A stretch of DNA of 64,000 bases from IMG/VR virus record IMGVR_UViG_3300025138_000025, positions 24,166 through 88,165 of that record. One strand, given 5' to 3'. The DNA comes from a virus. Made by a program: the position numbers and the translations under genes. This document shows, one piece after another, positions 14,340 to 22,608 of this stretch (position 1 is the first letter of the stretch; every line of letters starts with the position of its first letter). The notes under the pieces were generated by a model. It was not told where the DNA came from. It was given only the letters and a program-made list of their open reading frames with translations, and did not search any database.

Positions 14340-14807
14340 ATGAGCGACAGGTTTTACACACAAATGCTAGATGCCACAGGTTGGTGTCCGGGGTACCGTA
14401 ACACCTTTACTCTTGCCGAATACAAACAAAAATACAAAACAAGGAAAAGAAAAATGGCTTGGACAGACGAACTAAAAGCTCAGGCAGTAGAGATGTATAC
14501 TGCAGAGGAACCTACTCCTGAAACAAGTATGGAAATCGTTAAAATGATAGCTGATGACATAGACGAGAGTCCGAATGGAGTCAGAATGATATTAACAAAA
14601 GCTGGAGTTTATGTAAAGAAAACTCCTGCGACTGGAACTAAATCAGGTTCAACTGGTGGTACTAGAGTATCTGTAGCAGGTGCACAGGAAACTCTTACTA
14701 ATGCTATTAGTGATGCAGGAAAAGAACCAGATGCAGCAATTATCAGTAAGCTTACTGGTAAGGCAGCTCAGTATTTCGCACAGTTAATTAACGAACTGAA
14801 CGACTAA
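14340..14807 (+). CDS. SANT/HTH-like DNA-binding protein
   Basis: A 155-residue protein. Residues 1-38 are a basic leader (MSDRFYTQMLDATGWCPGY...), then MAWTDELKAQAVEMY opens a HTH domain (about 39-90) with a DESPNGVRMILTKAGVYVKK recognition region, a Gly/Thr linker and a helical C-terminal domain. The in-frame ATG at 14454 also has a ribosome site (AAGGAA), so two products are possible. I recall similar N-terminal sequences in marine T4-like phages. Probable regulator; it has its own promoter and terminator. Confidence 0.65.
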   Translation: MSDRFYTQMLDATGWCPGYRNTFTLAEYKQKYKTRKRKMAWTDELKAQAVEMYTAEEPTPETSMEIVKMIADDIDESPNGVRMILTKAGVYVKKTPATGTKSGSTGGTRVSVAGAQETLTNAISDAGKEPDAAIISKLTGKAAQYFAQLINELND

Positions 14808-14825
14808 CTTTACCCCTTGAAGCAA

Positions 14826-14857
14826 CTCAGTCTGTTCGCAGGCTGGGTCTTCTTTTA
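14826..14857 (+). terminator. Hairpin with TTCG loop, likely terminator
   Basis: CTCAGTCTG (14826-14834), loop TTCG, CAGGCTGGG (14839-14847), a 9-bp stem with G-T pairs, followed by TCTTCTTTTA. It isolates the single-gene unit at 14340. The T tract is imperfect. Confidence 0.65.
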
Positions 14858-14931
14858 TCTTATAGAATCACCTTGCAAGACGATACCATAGTTGGGACGC
14901 TAAAGGACTTTAACAACCCACAAGGAAACGC

Positions 14932-15204
14932 ATGAAGAAAGATGACTTTATAAAGAATGTAACTAATGCAGGCGATGCCATCATTACTTACCGTAGTCAA
15001 AATAGTCGCAGAATGAAATATAATGTCTGCACAATGGACTTCGATAATAAGCATATCCAGACTAAGAGGAATAGAGCTAAACCCAATGACGACCAAGTAT
15101 TATTATTTTGTTGGGATTGTGATAGCTACAGACTTCTTGTTCCAGAGAATGTAACTTCTATAGTACCTTTAGCAGCGATACTGAAGAATGATAGAACTAC
15201 ATAA
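14932..15204 (+). CDS. Hypothetical protein
   Basis: A 90-residue protein preceded by CAAGGAAAC. A beta-rich plan with AIITYRSQNSRRMKYNV and LLFCWDCDSYR suggests a small WYL- or OB-like fold, but this is speculative. It overlaps the PC4-like gene by 17 nt and is probably co-expressed with it. Confidence 0.5.
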   Translation: MKKDDFIKNVTNAGDAIITYRSQNSRRMKYNVCTMDFDNKHIQTKRNRAKPNDDQVLLFCWDCDSYRLLVPENVTSIVPLAAILKNDRTT

Positions 15205-15490
15205 TGCACCACCAGTATACGAGAAACTAATACATTACAATGAAGAAAAACACGAGAGAGTTTACCTTACTGTAAATAGTTTTCGGAATATTGAGTACTT
15301 ACACATCAGGAAGTATTACCTAGACTTTGATGAAGAATGGAAGCCAACAAAGGACGGCATTGCTATACCAATAGACTTTAATAATAGCAAGGCATTATTT
15401 GAGGGATTAGTTGAGATTCTATCTATCTCGGAAGTCAAAACCGTTCTTGAAACTCATTTCAAAGATGTATTAGATAAGATTTACCTATAG
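15188..15490 (+). CDS. PC4-like ssDNA-binding transcription cofactor
   Basis: A 100-residue protein. The strands VYLTVNSFRNIEYLHIRKYYLDFDEEWKPTKDGIAI (in two pieces around residues 25-60) followed by a helix (KALFEGLVEIL) match the PC4 (Sub1) fold, in which a PTxxGI turn is typical. PC4-like proteins bind melted DNA as dimers and are known in several phages, where they act in transcription or recombination. Assignment by pattern only. Confidence 0.6.
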   Translation: MIELHNAPPVYEKLIHYNEEKHERVYLTVNSFRNIEYLHIRKYYLDFDEEWKPTKDGIAIPIDFNNSKALFEGLVEILSISEVKTVLETHFKDVLDKIYL

Positions 15491-15506
15491 CCCACAAAAA
15501 TAATAC

Positions 15507-15535
15507 TTGACATAAGCTCACAATTTCTGTATAAT
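15507..15535 (+). promoter_or_regulatory. Promoter of the ligase N-half and metabolic cassette
   Basis: TTGACA 15507-15512, 17 bp, TATAAT 15530-15535. The ATG at 15542 is 6 nt past the -10 box, so the ligase half is probably translated from a leaderless mRNA. Confidence 0.85.
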
Positions 15536-15541
15536 ATATGT

Positions 15542-16483
15542 ATGAATAAGACAGAATACCTAGAATATTGTAATCAAAAGTATGCCGAAGGCAATCCTGT
15601 ATTGCCAGACGAGGTTTATGATAGGCTTGTGGAGAATACTGCTTTAGAAAGTAAAGTAGGCTATATCGAAGTAGGCGAACAAAGATTCCAACACCCCTTC
15701 CCAATGTATTCATTACAGAAAGTCTTCGTAGGCGAAGATGAAGAACCAAAATGGGATATCAACCAATCACACATTATGACTGCCAAGCTGGACGGTGCTG
15801 CTGTGTCTATAACTTATGTAGACGGCGTACTAACACAGGCACTTTCTCGTGGGGATGGTAAAGAGGGGCTAGATATTACTGAGAAAGTTAGATGTATAGT
15901 ACCAAATCGAATAGGATTGGATGGAGTAAGGCAGATTACTGGAGAAGTAGTTGCCCCTAAGACCATCCCTAACGCTAGAAATTATGCTAGTGGTGCATTG
16001 AATCTAAAAGATGTAAACGAATTCAAGTCCCGAGACTTAACCTTCATAGCTTATGGCGTACAGCCACAGCCAACCGATAGTTGGACTGAAGATATGTTAG
16101 TTATTTCTAACGAGGGACTTAACACAGTCACACAAAGTGATTATCGAGAATTTCCTCAGGACGGTAAAGTTGTAAGAGTCGACTCTAATATATATTTTGA
16201 AACATTAGGCTACACATCACACCATCCAAGAGGAGCTTTCGCGTTAAAAACCAGACAGGCAGGAGTAGTTACTCGATTGTTAGATGTTGAATGGAATGTC
16301 GGCAAATCAGGTGCTGTTTCACCAGTAGGTATACTTGAGCCTTGTGTCATCGGAGAAGCAACCGTATCTAGAGCAACATTGCATAACATTGCATATATAG
16401 ACGCTTTGGGATTAGAGATAGGTTGTAAGGTAGAAGTGATTAGAAGTGGAGAAATAATCCCAAGAATAGTAAAAAGAGTATGA
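15542..16483 (+). CDS. ligA: NAD+-dependent DNA ligase, N-terminal half (adenylation and OB domains)
   Basis: A 313-residue protein equal to the first half of LigA. Domain Ia is present (LPDEVYDRLV at 21-30 and HPFPMYSLQKVF at 51-62). The adenylation motif KLDG has the catalytic Lys82; RGDGKEGLDIT (103-113), GEV (134-136) and ARNYASG (145-151) follow. The OB domain holds VSRATLHN and GCKVEVIRSGEIIPRI, where the protein stops. The zinc finger, HhH and BRCT parts lie in a separate gene at 21052. Split ligases are known in T5-type phages; here the halves are 4.6 kb apart. The stop overlaps the first cassette gene (ATGA). Confidence 0.9.
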   Translation: MNKTEYLEYCNQKYAEGNPVLPDEVYDRLVENTALESKVGYIEVGEQRFQHPFPMYSLQKVFVGEDEEPKWDINQSHIMTAKLDGAAVSITYVDGVLTQALSRGDGKEGLDITEKVRCIVPNRIGLDGVRQITGEVVAPKTIPNARNYASGALNLKDVNEFKSRDLTFIAYGVQPQPTDSWTEDMLVISNEGLNTVTQSDYREFPQDGKVVRVDSNIYFETLGYTSHHPRGAFALKTRQAGVVTRLLDVEWNVGKSGAVSPVGILEPCVIGEATVSRATLHNIAYIDALGLEIGCKVEVIRSGEIIPRIVKRV

Positions 16484-16956
16484 TTTGTGAAATCAAACAT
16501 TATCAGCAGTTAACTGTTGATGAACTCTATCGCGTAATCCAGTTAAGAATTGAAGGATTCATTGTGCAAAACAAAGTATGCTATCAAGACTTAGAGGATA
16601 AATACGACAAGCATCAATATTATATGATGTGGTATGAGAATGGTGTAATGATTGGAGTCAATGCTCTATGCTATAAAAAGAAGTTTAGAGGAGATAATGG
16701 AGAGATTTATAAATATCCCGCGTTTCGTAGACAGGCATGGATGCCTCAATACAAAGGCGGTTGTACTACTAGGGATTTGATTGAAGGAAAGAAGTTCTGT
16801 ATGAAAACATGGGGAAGCCCACGCATGATGTTAGAGATAACTTATGAGGGCGGAAAGCAACCTTTTTTAGATTTTGGATTTAAAGAAGTAGGCACTACAA
16901 TAGATAGTGCAAGTAGAAAAAATTGGATATTTGTATATGAGCCCGATACTTATTAA
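16480..16956 (+). CDS. ElaA-like GNAT acyltransferase (copy A)
   Basis: A 158-residue protein. QLTVDELYRVIQLRIEGFIV (residues 9-28) followed by CYQDLED is the ElaA-type GNAT N-terminus; a YPAFRRQAWM segment and an acetyl-CoA-region-like stretch follow, less well conserved. GNAT enzymes transfer an acyl group from acyl-CoA to an amine. A paralogue sits at 31533, also close to a QueC-like gene. The substrate is unknown. Start overlaps the ligase stop. Confidence 0.65.
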   Translation: MICEIKHYQQLTVDELYRVIQLRIEGFIVQNKVCYQDLEDKYDKHQYYMMWYENGVMIGVNALCYKKKFRGDNGEIYKYPAFRRQAWMPQYKGGCTTRDLIEGKKFCMKTWGSPRMMLEITYEGGKQPFLDFGFKEVGTTIDSASRKNWIFVYEPDTY

Positions 16957-17707
16957 CATAGATGTCTCAGGCATCTGCAACGAAACATGTAACTACTGCC
17001 CTCGTAGTAGTGGTTATGAGAATGTAAAAGAGTACATGGGTTTGCGAGATTTCGGAAAATTCATAGCTAGTTGCCACAGTTACAAAGGAACTATTTGTTT
17101 CACAGGTAGAGGAGAGAACTCCTTACACCCAGACTTCGGAGCATTAGCAAGGATGCTTCATCACGAGACTAGAACTTATAGAACAAGAATCTTAACTAAT
17201 GGATATAAGTTAGAACAAAAGATGCAATACTTTGACTTGTTTGATTCACTTATAATTAATAGTTATAAGTCAGAAGAACAGATGGAAGAACGCAAAAAGA
17301 TTATGCCTAGAGCAACACATAGATACTGGGACCAAAATATGAAGCCCGAAGATTGGGGAGAGACTCCAATTCAAGTAGCAAACAGAAGTGATATTTATAA
17401 TCGTATTGCTACAGATAGGTCAGCTATCAATGAAGTATGTATTCTACCTTTAACTAAAGGATGGATTCATTGGGATGGTAGTATACAGATGTGTTGTAAT
17501 GATTGGACAGACACAAATATATTTGGGAATATTAAAGAGGATAACTTCTTTGATGTTTGGAAGAACAATCCTAAACTACAAGAACTAAAACAACAATTAG
17601 CAAAAGGTAATCGTGCAGCAAATCCAATCTGTACAACATGCAATAGACTACCTTCAAATAGAGATAAGAATAAAATAAAATGGTTGAAGAAATTAAAAGT
17701 AATGTAG
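16937..17707 (+). CDS. Radical SAM/SPASM enzyme (cassette A)
   Basis: A 256-residue radical SAM enzyme. CxxxCxxC is at residues 14-21 (CNETCNYC) for the SAM-bound 4Fe-4S cluster, TGRGENSLHPDF is the GGE-like segment, and a SPASM-type C-terminal cysteine set (MCCNDW around residue 180 and ICTTC around 235) binds extra clusters. SPASM enzymes modify peptides, sugars or alcohols by radical chemistry. The start chosen is ATG 16937 just before the first strand; a GTG at 16907 would add 10 residues. A homologue is at 48858, again next to glycan genes. Confidence 0.8.
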   Translation: MSPILINIDVSGICNETCNYCPRSSGYENVKEYMGLRDFGKFIASCHSYKGTICFTGRGENSLHPDFGALARMLHHETRTYRTRILTNGYKLEQKMQYFDLFDSLIINSYKSEEQMEERKKIMPRATHRYWDQNMKPEDWGETPIQVANRSDIYNRIATDRSAINEVCILPLTKGWIHWDGSIQMCCNDWTDTNIFGNIKEDNFFDVWKNNPKLQELKQQLAKGNRAANPICTTCNRLPSNRDKNKIKWLKKLKVM

Positions 17708-18357
17708 ACTCCGTAGTAAACCTTAGTGGTGGACTAGAGTGTGCTGCTGCTTTATGGTATGCAGTTGAGAAAGGTTACAATCCAGTTGCGCTTCATCTAT
17801 ATAATAAACAAGGTTGGGGAGATGTTGCTGATGCTCAGCTTGCAGCTGCTCATAAACAAGCAAACCTTATGAAAGTAAGACTTCTAGTAGACGAGGCAAA
17901 TATGCCACAGAATCATAGAATACATAACTACCCAGTCTTACAGCATCAATCAGCTATATCTACTTTGATAGTAGGTAATCCAAAAGTTAGCTGGAAAGCA
18001 ATCATATGGGGAGCAAATGCAGATGACTCATGGCAACAAAGATTACAACTTAAGTTTCCATTTAGGTCATTAGCTTGTGGGTGGAGTCAGACGCTAGACC
18101 CACACGGACTAAAACCTCATCATGTGCTAAAGCTACCTACTAATGTATTTCCTTTCGAGTGGATGCAGAAGTCGGAGATTGTAGCCATGCTAATTCAGGC
18201 AAAGCCTGAGTTGTTAGATATGATTTGGTCATGCACTGGAAAGATAGTAGATAATAAACCTTGTGGAGTTTGTACAAAATGTATAGAACTTAGCTACGCC
18301 CGAAAGGTTGCGTGGAAGTCAGTCTACAAAAGACAAGAAGGAAATTTTAGAACATGA
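17680..18357 (+). CDS. QueC-like PP-loop protein with altered ATP loop (copy A)
   Basis: A 225-residue protein of the QueC/ExsB type. The PP-loop reads SGGLEC (residues 16-21) where active N-type ATP pyrophosphatases have SGGxDS. The C-terminal zinc site is intact: Cys185, Cys195, Cys198 and Cys201, followed by a basic helix. QueC makes preQ0 from 7-carboxy-7-deazaguanine, but no FolE, QueD or QueE is in the window. The paralogue at 30857 has the same Asp-to-Glu change, so the change looks selected. Possible role: amide- or nitrile-type bond formation on a different acid. Overlaps both neighbours. Confidence 0.7.
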   Translation: MVEEIKSNVDSVVNLSGGLECAAALWYAVEKGYNPVALHLYNKQGWGDVADAQLAAAHKQANLMKVRLLVDEANMPQNHRIHNYPVLQHQSAISTLIVGNPKVSWKAIIWGANADDSWQQRLQLKFPFRSLACGWSQTLDPHGLKPHHVLKLPTNVFPFEWMQKSEIVAMLIQAKPELLDMIWSCTGKIVDNKPCGVCTKCIELSYARKVAWKSVYKRQEGNFRT

Positions 18358-18734
18358 GCGGTGGAGTATACAACAAAACCTATTTCGAGAATCATCCTTG
18401 GGAAAAGGATAAAGAAGGAGTGCTCTATGGAGTTATCCTTGTAAACAAGGCAACATGGGAAAGAGAAACAATAAAGGTCGGCATCGCAAAAGGGCGAACA
18501 TTCAAAGACGTAGTAAAAAGAGGGCGTGGCTTTACGAACTACGACATCAGAATACAGAGAATATGGAGCGGGACGATATACGACTGCTGGAGATGGGAGC
18601 AGAAGCTACACGAGAAATATGAATTGGACAGACATAAAACAGAGCATCACTTTGGCGGACATACCGAGTGCTTTGCCATGGACTCAAAAATACTGGAGGA
18701 CTTCCCCAAGAAGCATGAAATATTTAGGGATTAG
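18354..18734 (+). CDS. GIY-YIG-like nuclease
   Basis: A 126-residue protein. LYGVILVNKATW (about 24-35), IKVGIAKGRTFKDV (about 40-53) and a WRWEQKLHEKYEL helix with Glu (about 80-92) match the GIY-YIG plan: two strand motifs, then the helix with the catalytic acidic residue. Members of this superfamily are often homing endonucleases in phages. It lies inside the cassette that separates the ligase halves. ATGA overlap with the QueC-like gene; overlaps the next by 20 nt. Confidence 0.6.
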   Translation: MSGGVYNKTYFENHPWEKDKEGVLYGVILVNKATWERETIKVGIAKGRTFKDVVKRGRGFTNYDIRIQRIWSGTIYDCWRWEQKLHEKYELDRHKTEHHFGGHTECFAMDSKILEDFPKKHEIFRD

Positions 18735-20043
18735 TGAAGGCTTTCACGATGCCGGAGTGGCATTAGTAAACAATAATCAGATACTGTTTGCAAGTCATGC
18801 CGAGAGGTATACTAGAGTTAAGAATGATAGATTTGTGCCTCATGCGTTAAAATATCCTCACGATGTCAGCGTATTCTATGAAGATACTAACCTAAAGAAT
18901 TTAAGAAGATTAAAGAATGGACAACGAGCAACTCTAAATGGGCATAGTTATGATAAGTATGTAGGACACCATGAGAGTCATATGGCAGCAGGATATTATA
19001 CTGCCCCTTTTAAAGATGATGTAGTATGCGTTGTAATAGATGCAATCGGTGAGTATGATACAGCAAGTATTTGGAAAGATGGTGAGAAGGTATGGAGCAA
19101 AACATATCCAGACTCACTAGGATTATTCTATAGTGCTATCACGAAACGCATAGGATTAAAACCAAACGAAGATGAATACATAACAATGGGTATGGCAGCG
19201 TATGGAACGCCTTGTGTAGATATGGGAGACATAATGCACACAAATCTGCACAAAGGAATACCATTAAAGAAATGGTTTTGGAATACACCTGAAGACATAG
19301 CCGCTTCAGCACAGTTGTTTATCGAAAGCGAGATACTAGATATCATGCGTAAGGCTAGAGAGTACGGAAGTAAATTAGTTTATGGAGGTGGAGTAGCATT
19401 AAACTGCGTGGCAAATTCAAAAGTAAGACCATTGTTTGATGATATGTGGATATTTCCAAGCCCAGGAGATGCTGGGAGTTCGCTAGGAGCAGTCTTAGCG
19501 TATACAAAGCAAAGAATAGAATATAAAGATTGCTTTCATGGATATAATATAGAAAGAGAATTAAATCCAATAAAAGTAGTTGAAGAATTAATAAATAATA
19601 AAGTAGCAGGAGTAGCAAATGGAAAAGCAGAATTTGGGCCTCGTGCACTTGGTAATAGGAGTCTGCTTGGTGATGTGCGTTACGACATTAAAGATACAGT
19701 TAATGCCATTAAACGCAGACAGAAGTTTCGCCCTTTCGCACCAGCGATTTTGGAGGAGTTTGTAGATGAATACTTTGAAGGATACACTAATGAGTATATG
19801 CAGTTTACTTCTCAGGCTAAGCATGATTTTAACTCGATCACCCACGTCGATGGAAGTGCCAGAGTCCAAGTCGTTAGAGCTAACTCTAAGTCAGCATTAC
19901 GACCTATTTTAGAAGAATACTATGAAGTTACCAAAGTGCCGATGTTGTTAAATACAAGTTTAAATATAAAAGGACAGCCCATGGTTAATACTTGGGATGA
20001 GGCATTAGATTTTCAACACAAGTATGGAGTAAAAGTATTTTGA
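18715..20043 (+). CDS. NodU/TobZ-type O-carbamoyltransferase
   Basis: A 442-residue enzyme. The N-terminal actin-like part starts YLGISEGFHDAGVAL (3-17), and the metal-binding HHESH is at 85-89. YGGGVALNC (about 221-229) and the C-terminal hallmark AEFGPRALGNRSLLGD (about 302-317) are present. The family makes carbamoyl-AMP from carbamoyl phosphate and ATP and passes the carbamoyl group to a hydroxyl, usually on a sugar or antibiotic. The start chosen is ATG 18715, matching the family's first strand. Such enzymes occur in other large phages; here the neighbours suggest a glycan or small-molecule acceptor. Confidence 0.85.
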   Translation: MKYLGISEGFHDAGVALVNNNQILFASHAERYTRVKNDRFVPHALKYPHDVSVFYEDTNLKNLRRLKNGQRATLNGHSYDKYVGHHESHMAAGYYTAPFKDDVVCVVIDAIGEYDTASIWKDGEKVWSKTYPDSLGLFYSAITKRIGLKPNEDEYITMGMAAYGTPCVDMGDIMHTNLHKGIPLKKWFWNTPEDIAASAQLFIESEILDIMRKAREYGSKLVYGGGVALNCVANSKVRPLFDDMWIFPSPGDAGSSLGAVLAYTKQRIEYKDCFHGYNIERELNPIKVVEELINNKVAGVANGKAEFGPRALGNRSLLGDVRYDIKDTVNAIKRRQKFRPFAPAILEEFVDEYFEGYTNEYMQFTSQAKHDFNSITHVDGSARVQVVRANSKSALRPILEEYYEVTKVPMLLNTSLNIKGQPMVNTWDEALDFQHKYGVKVF

Positions 20044-20879
20044 TTTATTGGAATGGATGTAGCTTTGTGCAAGGTATGGAAGTCGCTAAGATTAGAGACC
20101 AGTTTGTATCATTAGTTTCTAATGAATTTAATCAGAACTGGATTAGACATTCTAAAGTTGGCGGAAGTAATGATAGAATACTTAGATGTATTATAGATGA
20201 CTTCTGTAATCACAGTAAAGGTATATTGGGTAAGGCATACAATTCTAGTAATAGAGATACTGATATTTTAGAGTATGATACTGATGGGAATAAAGCAGAT
20301 TTGGTTATTATACTTTGGTCTGGAATAAACAGAATGGAATACCTAAATCCTAATACTAAAACTTGGAGACAATCGGCTTGGATTAGACATCGTATGGCTC
20401 CTAGATACCCCTACAAACTATCAGCCGATTCACACATACACTACCACCCAGACATGACAAGAAGTATGCATAGCGGACTAGAAGGATATGCTAAGGATGT
20501 TCGTTTTGGAACGTACAACCTATTACAAAGTTTAAATTATATGATTTCAGTAAAGTACATATTAGAATCAAAAGGAATACCTTACTTGTTCTATAACTTA
20601 AGTGATGGGCAGATAAACCCAGTCAAAAAGTCAATAGACGATAAAAGATTTGAAGGCGCAAATATTACTTGGCATAATCATCAACTAAATTGGGCACAGT
20701 ATTGTAAAGAGTTACCTCACCTAGAAGGAGAGGGCTTTTATGATATGTGCAAAAGAAACGATGTGCCATTTGGACCAAAAGACCATCCCTTAGAGGAAGG
20801 AAATAGGTTAATGGCAAACAGAATTATAAAGGATATATATGATAAAAAATTCGATAAAGTCTTTAGTAAAGAAAATTAA
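20040..20879 (+). CDS. SGNH/GDSL-like hydrolase or acyltransferase
   Basis: A 279-residue protein. YWNGCSFVQG at 3-12 carries the Gly-x-Ser nucleophile of block I; ILWSGINR (about 91-98) is block III-like and KDHPLEEGNRLMANRI near 248-263 has the block V Asp-x-His pair (here Asp-His-Pro). The family includes esterases and acyl-group transferases for carbohydrates. TTG start in TTGA overlap with the carbamoyltransferase, so tightly coupled. Confidence 0.65.
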   Translation: MIYWNGCSFVQGMEVAKIRDQFVSLVSNEFNQNWIRHSKVGGSNDRILRCIIDDFCNHSKGILGKAYNSSNRDTDILEYDTDGNKADLVIILWSGINRMEYLNPNTKTWRQSAWIRHRMAPRYPYKLSADSHIHYHPDMTRSMHSGLEGYAKDVRFGTYNLLQSLNYMISVKYILESKGIPYLFYNLSDGQINPVKKSIDDKRFEGANITWHNHQLNWAQYCKELPHLEGEGFYDMCKRNDVPFGPKDHPLEEGNRLMANRIIKDIYDKKFDKVFSKEN

Positions 20880-20946
20880 AGCACTATGGTTTCAACTTAG
20901 AAATCGAAACAAGTACATAGAAGATACTCACATCTATGAGGACTAA
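20839..20946 (+). CDS. Tiny basic amphipathic protein (35 aa)
   Basis: A 35-residue ORF with an AAGGA site 6 nt before the ATG. An amphipathic basic helix (residues 5-24: Ser-Leu-Val-Lys-Lys-Ile-Lys-Ala-Leu-Trp) ends in an acidic tail. Overlaps the SGNH gene by 41 nt. Last gene of the cassette; function unknown. Confidence 0.45.
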   Translation: MIKNSIKSLVKKIKALWFQLRNRNKYIEDTHIYED

Positions 20947-20993
20947 TAATTACTCTGATGTGAAGTTTGGGTGTACCAAACAAAAAATAGTTC

Positions 20994-21022
20994 TTGACAG
21001 ATGCCCAAACTTTTTGTATAAT
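20994..21022 (+). promoter_or_regulatory. Promoter of the ligase C-half operon
   Basis: TTGACA 20994-20999, 17 bp, TATAAT 21017-21022, with AAAAAATAGTTC upstream. A leader of about 25 nt with AGAAAGGAAA precedes the GTG at 21052. Confidence 0.85.
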
Positions 21023-21051
21023 ATATTATATATTTAGAAAGGAAACCGTAA

Positions 21052-21807
21052 GTGAAACAAATTATACCACCAACTAACTGTCCTTGTTGTGACTCTACAT
21101 TAGAGTTCATTAACGACCAGTTATTTTGCAAGAACACTCAGTGTTCTGCACAGTGGGATAAAAAAGTAGTTAACTTCGCTTCCACACTAAAGATAAAAGG
21201 GCTTGGACCTGCAGCAATTACAAAGCTGAATATCCAAGACTACGCTGAATTATATGAATTAACTGTAGAAGATTTGCAGTCAAGACTAGGTTCAGTTAGA
21301 TTAGGAGAGAAACTCTTTATAGAGATTCAGAACTCAGAATCGTTGCCGTTGGTTAAGATACTACCATCGTTTTCGATTCCGCTTATCGGTCGTACAGCTT
21401 CTCAAAAATTATGCAATAGTATATCTCATATTGAAGATATCAGCGAGAAAACATGTAGCGAAGCGGGACTCGGTCCGAAAGCAACTGCTAATCTAATTAA
21501 CTGGTTAGAAACTGAATATTACCCCAATGACTACAACAACAGCCTACCTTTCAACTGGAATAATAAAATAGTAGAAAAGACAAAGGTTTCAGGTGTTGTT
21601 TGTATTAGTGGTAGACTAAAAAGTTATAAAACTAAAGCTCATGCAGAGCAAGTGCTTAGTCAATATGGATTTGTCGTAAAATCAAGTCTGACAAAAGACG
21701 TGACCCATTTGGTAAATGAGTCTGGAGTCGAGTCAGCAAAAACACAGACAGCTCGTGAACGAGGTGTCGTAATTATAACCAACCTAAAACATTTATTAGA
21801 GGATTAA
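21052..21807 (+). CDS. ligA: NAD+-dependent DNA ligase, C-terminal half (Zn finger, HhH, BRCT)
   Basis: A 251-residue protein equal to the second half of LigA. A four-Cys zinc finger (Cys10, Cys13, Cys26, Cys31) is followed by HhH repeats (LKIKGLGPAAITKL at about 46-59 and further copies to about 160) and a BRCT domain (about 187-251, GVVCISGRLKSYKTKAHAE and ERGVVIITNLKHLL). These parts bind DNA; the catalytic part is encoded at 15542. The two products must assemble for efficient sealing. GTG start with a good ribosome site and its own promoter. Confidence 0.9.
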   Translation: MKQIIPPTNCPCCDSTLEFINDQLFCKNTQCSAQWDKKVVNFASTLKIKGLGPAAITKLNIQDYAELYELTVEDLQSRLGSVRLGEKLFIEIQNSESLPLVKILPSFSIPLIGRTASQKLCNSISHIEDISEKTCSEAGLGPKATANLINWLETEYYPNDYNNSLPFNWNNKIVEKTKVSGVVCISGRLKSYKTKAHAEQVLSQYGFVVKSSLTKDVTHLVNESGVESAKTQTARERGVVIITNLKHLLED

Positions 21808-21811
21808 TCAA

Positions 21812-22528
21812 ATGGCATTACCAAAATGGACAGACGAAAGAACATCAGAATTGACTTCTTTTGTCGGTGACGAAAGCCCTGTATCACAGGCAACTGTAGC
21901 AACTGCTGCAGAACAACTAGAAACTTCAGTAAGAAGTGTATCTAGTAAACTAAGAAAAATGGGTTTTGATGTAGAACTAGCTTCAGCATCAGCAACTAAA
22001 TCTTTCTCAGATGAGCAAGAAGCTACTTTAAGTAACTTTGTAACAGATAACTCTGGTTCATACACATATGCAGATATCGCTGCAAACTTTGAAGGCGGAC
22101 ACTTTAGTGCAAAGTCTATTCAAGGAAAAATTCTTTCTATGCAGTTAACAGAACATGTTAAACCTGCTCCTAAAGTTGAGACTGTTAAGTCTTACAACGA
22201 GGAAGAAGAAAGCCAATTCGTTTCAATGGTAAACGACGGAGCTTTCATTGAAGATATAGCTGAAGGACTTGGTAGAAGTGTAAACTCTATCAGAGGAAAA
22301 GCTTTATCACTTCTTAGAGCTGGGGAAATCAACGCGATTCCTAAGCAAAAAGAAACTAAAGGTTCAAGCAAAGCTGATCCTTTAGCAGACCTAGACATCG
22401 ATGGTATGACTGTCGACTCTATTGCTGATACAATCGGCAAAACAGTAAGAGGCGTGAAAACAATGCTTACTAGAAGAGGTCTACAATGTGCTGATTACAA
22501 TGGCGCAGCTAAAAAAGAAATAGGTTAA
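21812..22528 (+). CDS. Multi-copy SANT/HTH repeat protein
   Basis: A 238-residue protein built from three or four related HTH units: WTDERTSELTSFV...VRSVSSKLRKMGF (about 6-50), FSDEQEATLSNFV...AKSIQGKILSM (about 69-112), YNEEEESQFVSMV...SVNSIRGKALSL (about 130-170) and a last unit MTVDSIADTIGKTVRGVKTMLTRRGL (about 202-227). The units are seen directly in the sequence. Likely sequence-specific DNA binding along several half-sites; could be a regulator or a nucleoid-type protein. Located between ligase and helicase genes; a terminator follows. Confidence 0.7.
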   Translation: MALPKWTDERTSELTSFVGDESPVSQATVATAAEQLETSVRSVSSKLRKMGFDVELASASATKSFSDEQEATLSNFVTDNSGSYTYADIAANFEGGHFSAKSIQGKILSMQLTEHVKPAPKVETVKSYNEEEESQFVSMVNDGAFIEDIAEGLGRSVNSIRGKALSLLRAGEINAIPKQKETKGSSKADPLADLDIDGMTVDSIADTIGKTVRGVKTMLTRRGLQCADYNGAAKKEIG

Positions 22529-22547
22529 TCTAACCTTTTCACCTTCG

Positions 22548-22575
22548 CGAGAGGCTCTACGGAGCCTTTCGTATC
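22548..22575 (+). terminator. Strong hairpin terminator
   Basis: CGAGAGGCTC (22548-22557), loop TACG, GAGCCTTTCG (22562-22571): a 10-bp stem with one G-T pair. The T tract is weak (TATCTTAT). Separates the SANT-repeat gene from the helicase. Confidence 0.7.
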
Positions 22576-22608
22576 TTATAACCACTAAATTGTCTTGGGA
22601 GATTCAAT

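Larger units (their letters stand above)
16480..20946 (+). other. Metabolic cassette between the two ligase halves
   Basis: Seven plus-strand genes in overlap, starting on the stop of ligA-N and ending 48 bp before the promoter of ligA-C: ElaA-like acetyltransferase, SPASM radical SAM, QueC-like ATPase, GIY-YIG-like nuclease, carbamoyltransferase, SGNH hydrolase and a small protein. It looks like an insertion into an ancestral ligA-N/ligA-C pair, possibly aided by the GIY-YIG gene. The insertion scenario is inference. Confidence 0.55.

Noticed and set aside
18526-18714. 63-codon N-terminal extension of the carbamoyltransferase
   Set aside because: It is the shadow of the GIY-YIG-like gene; the family's first strand begins at the ATG at 18715.
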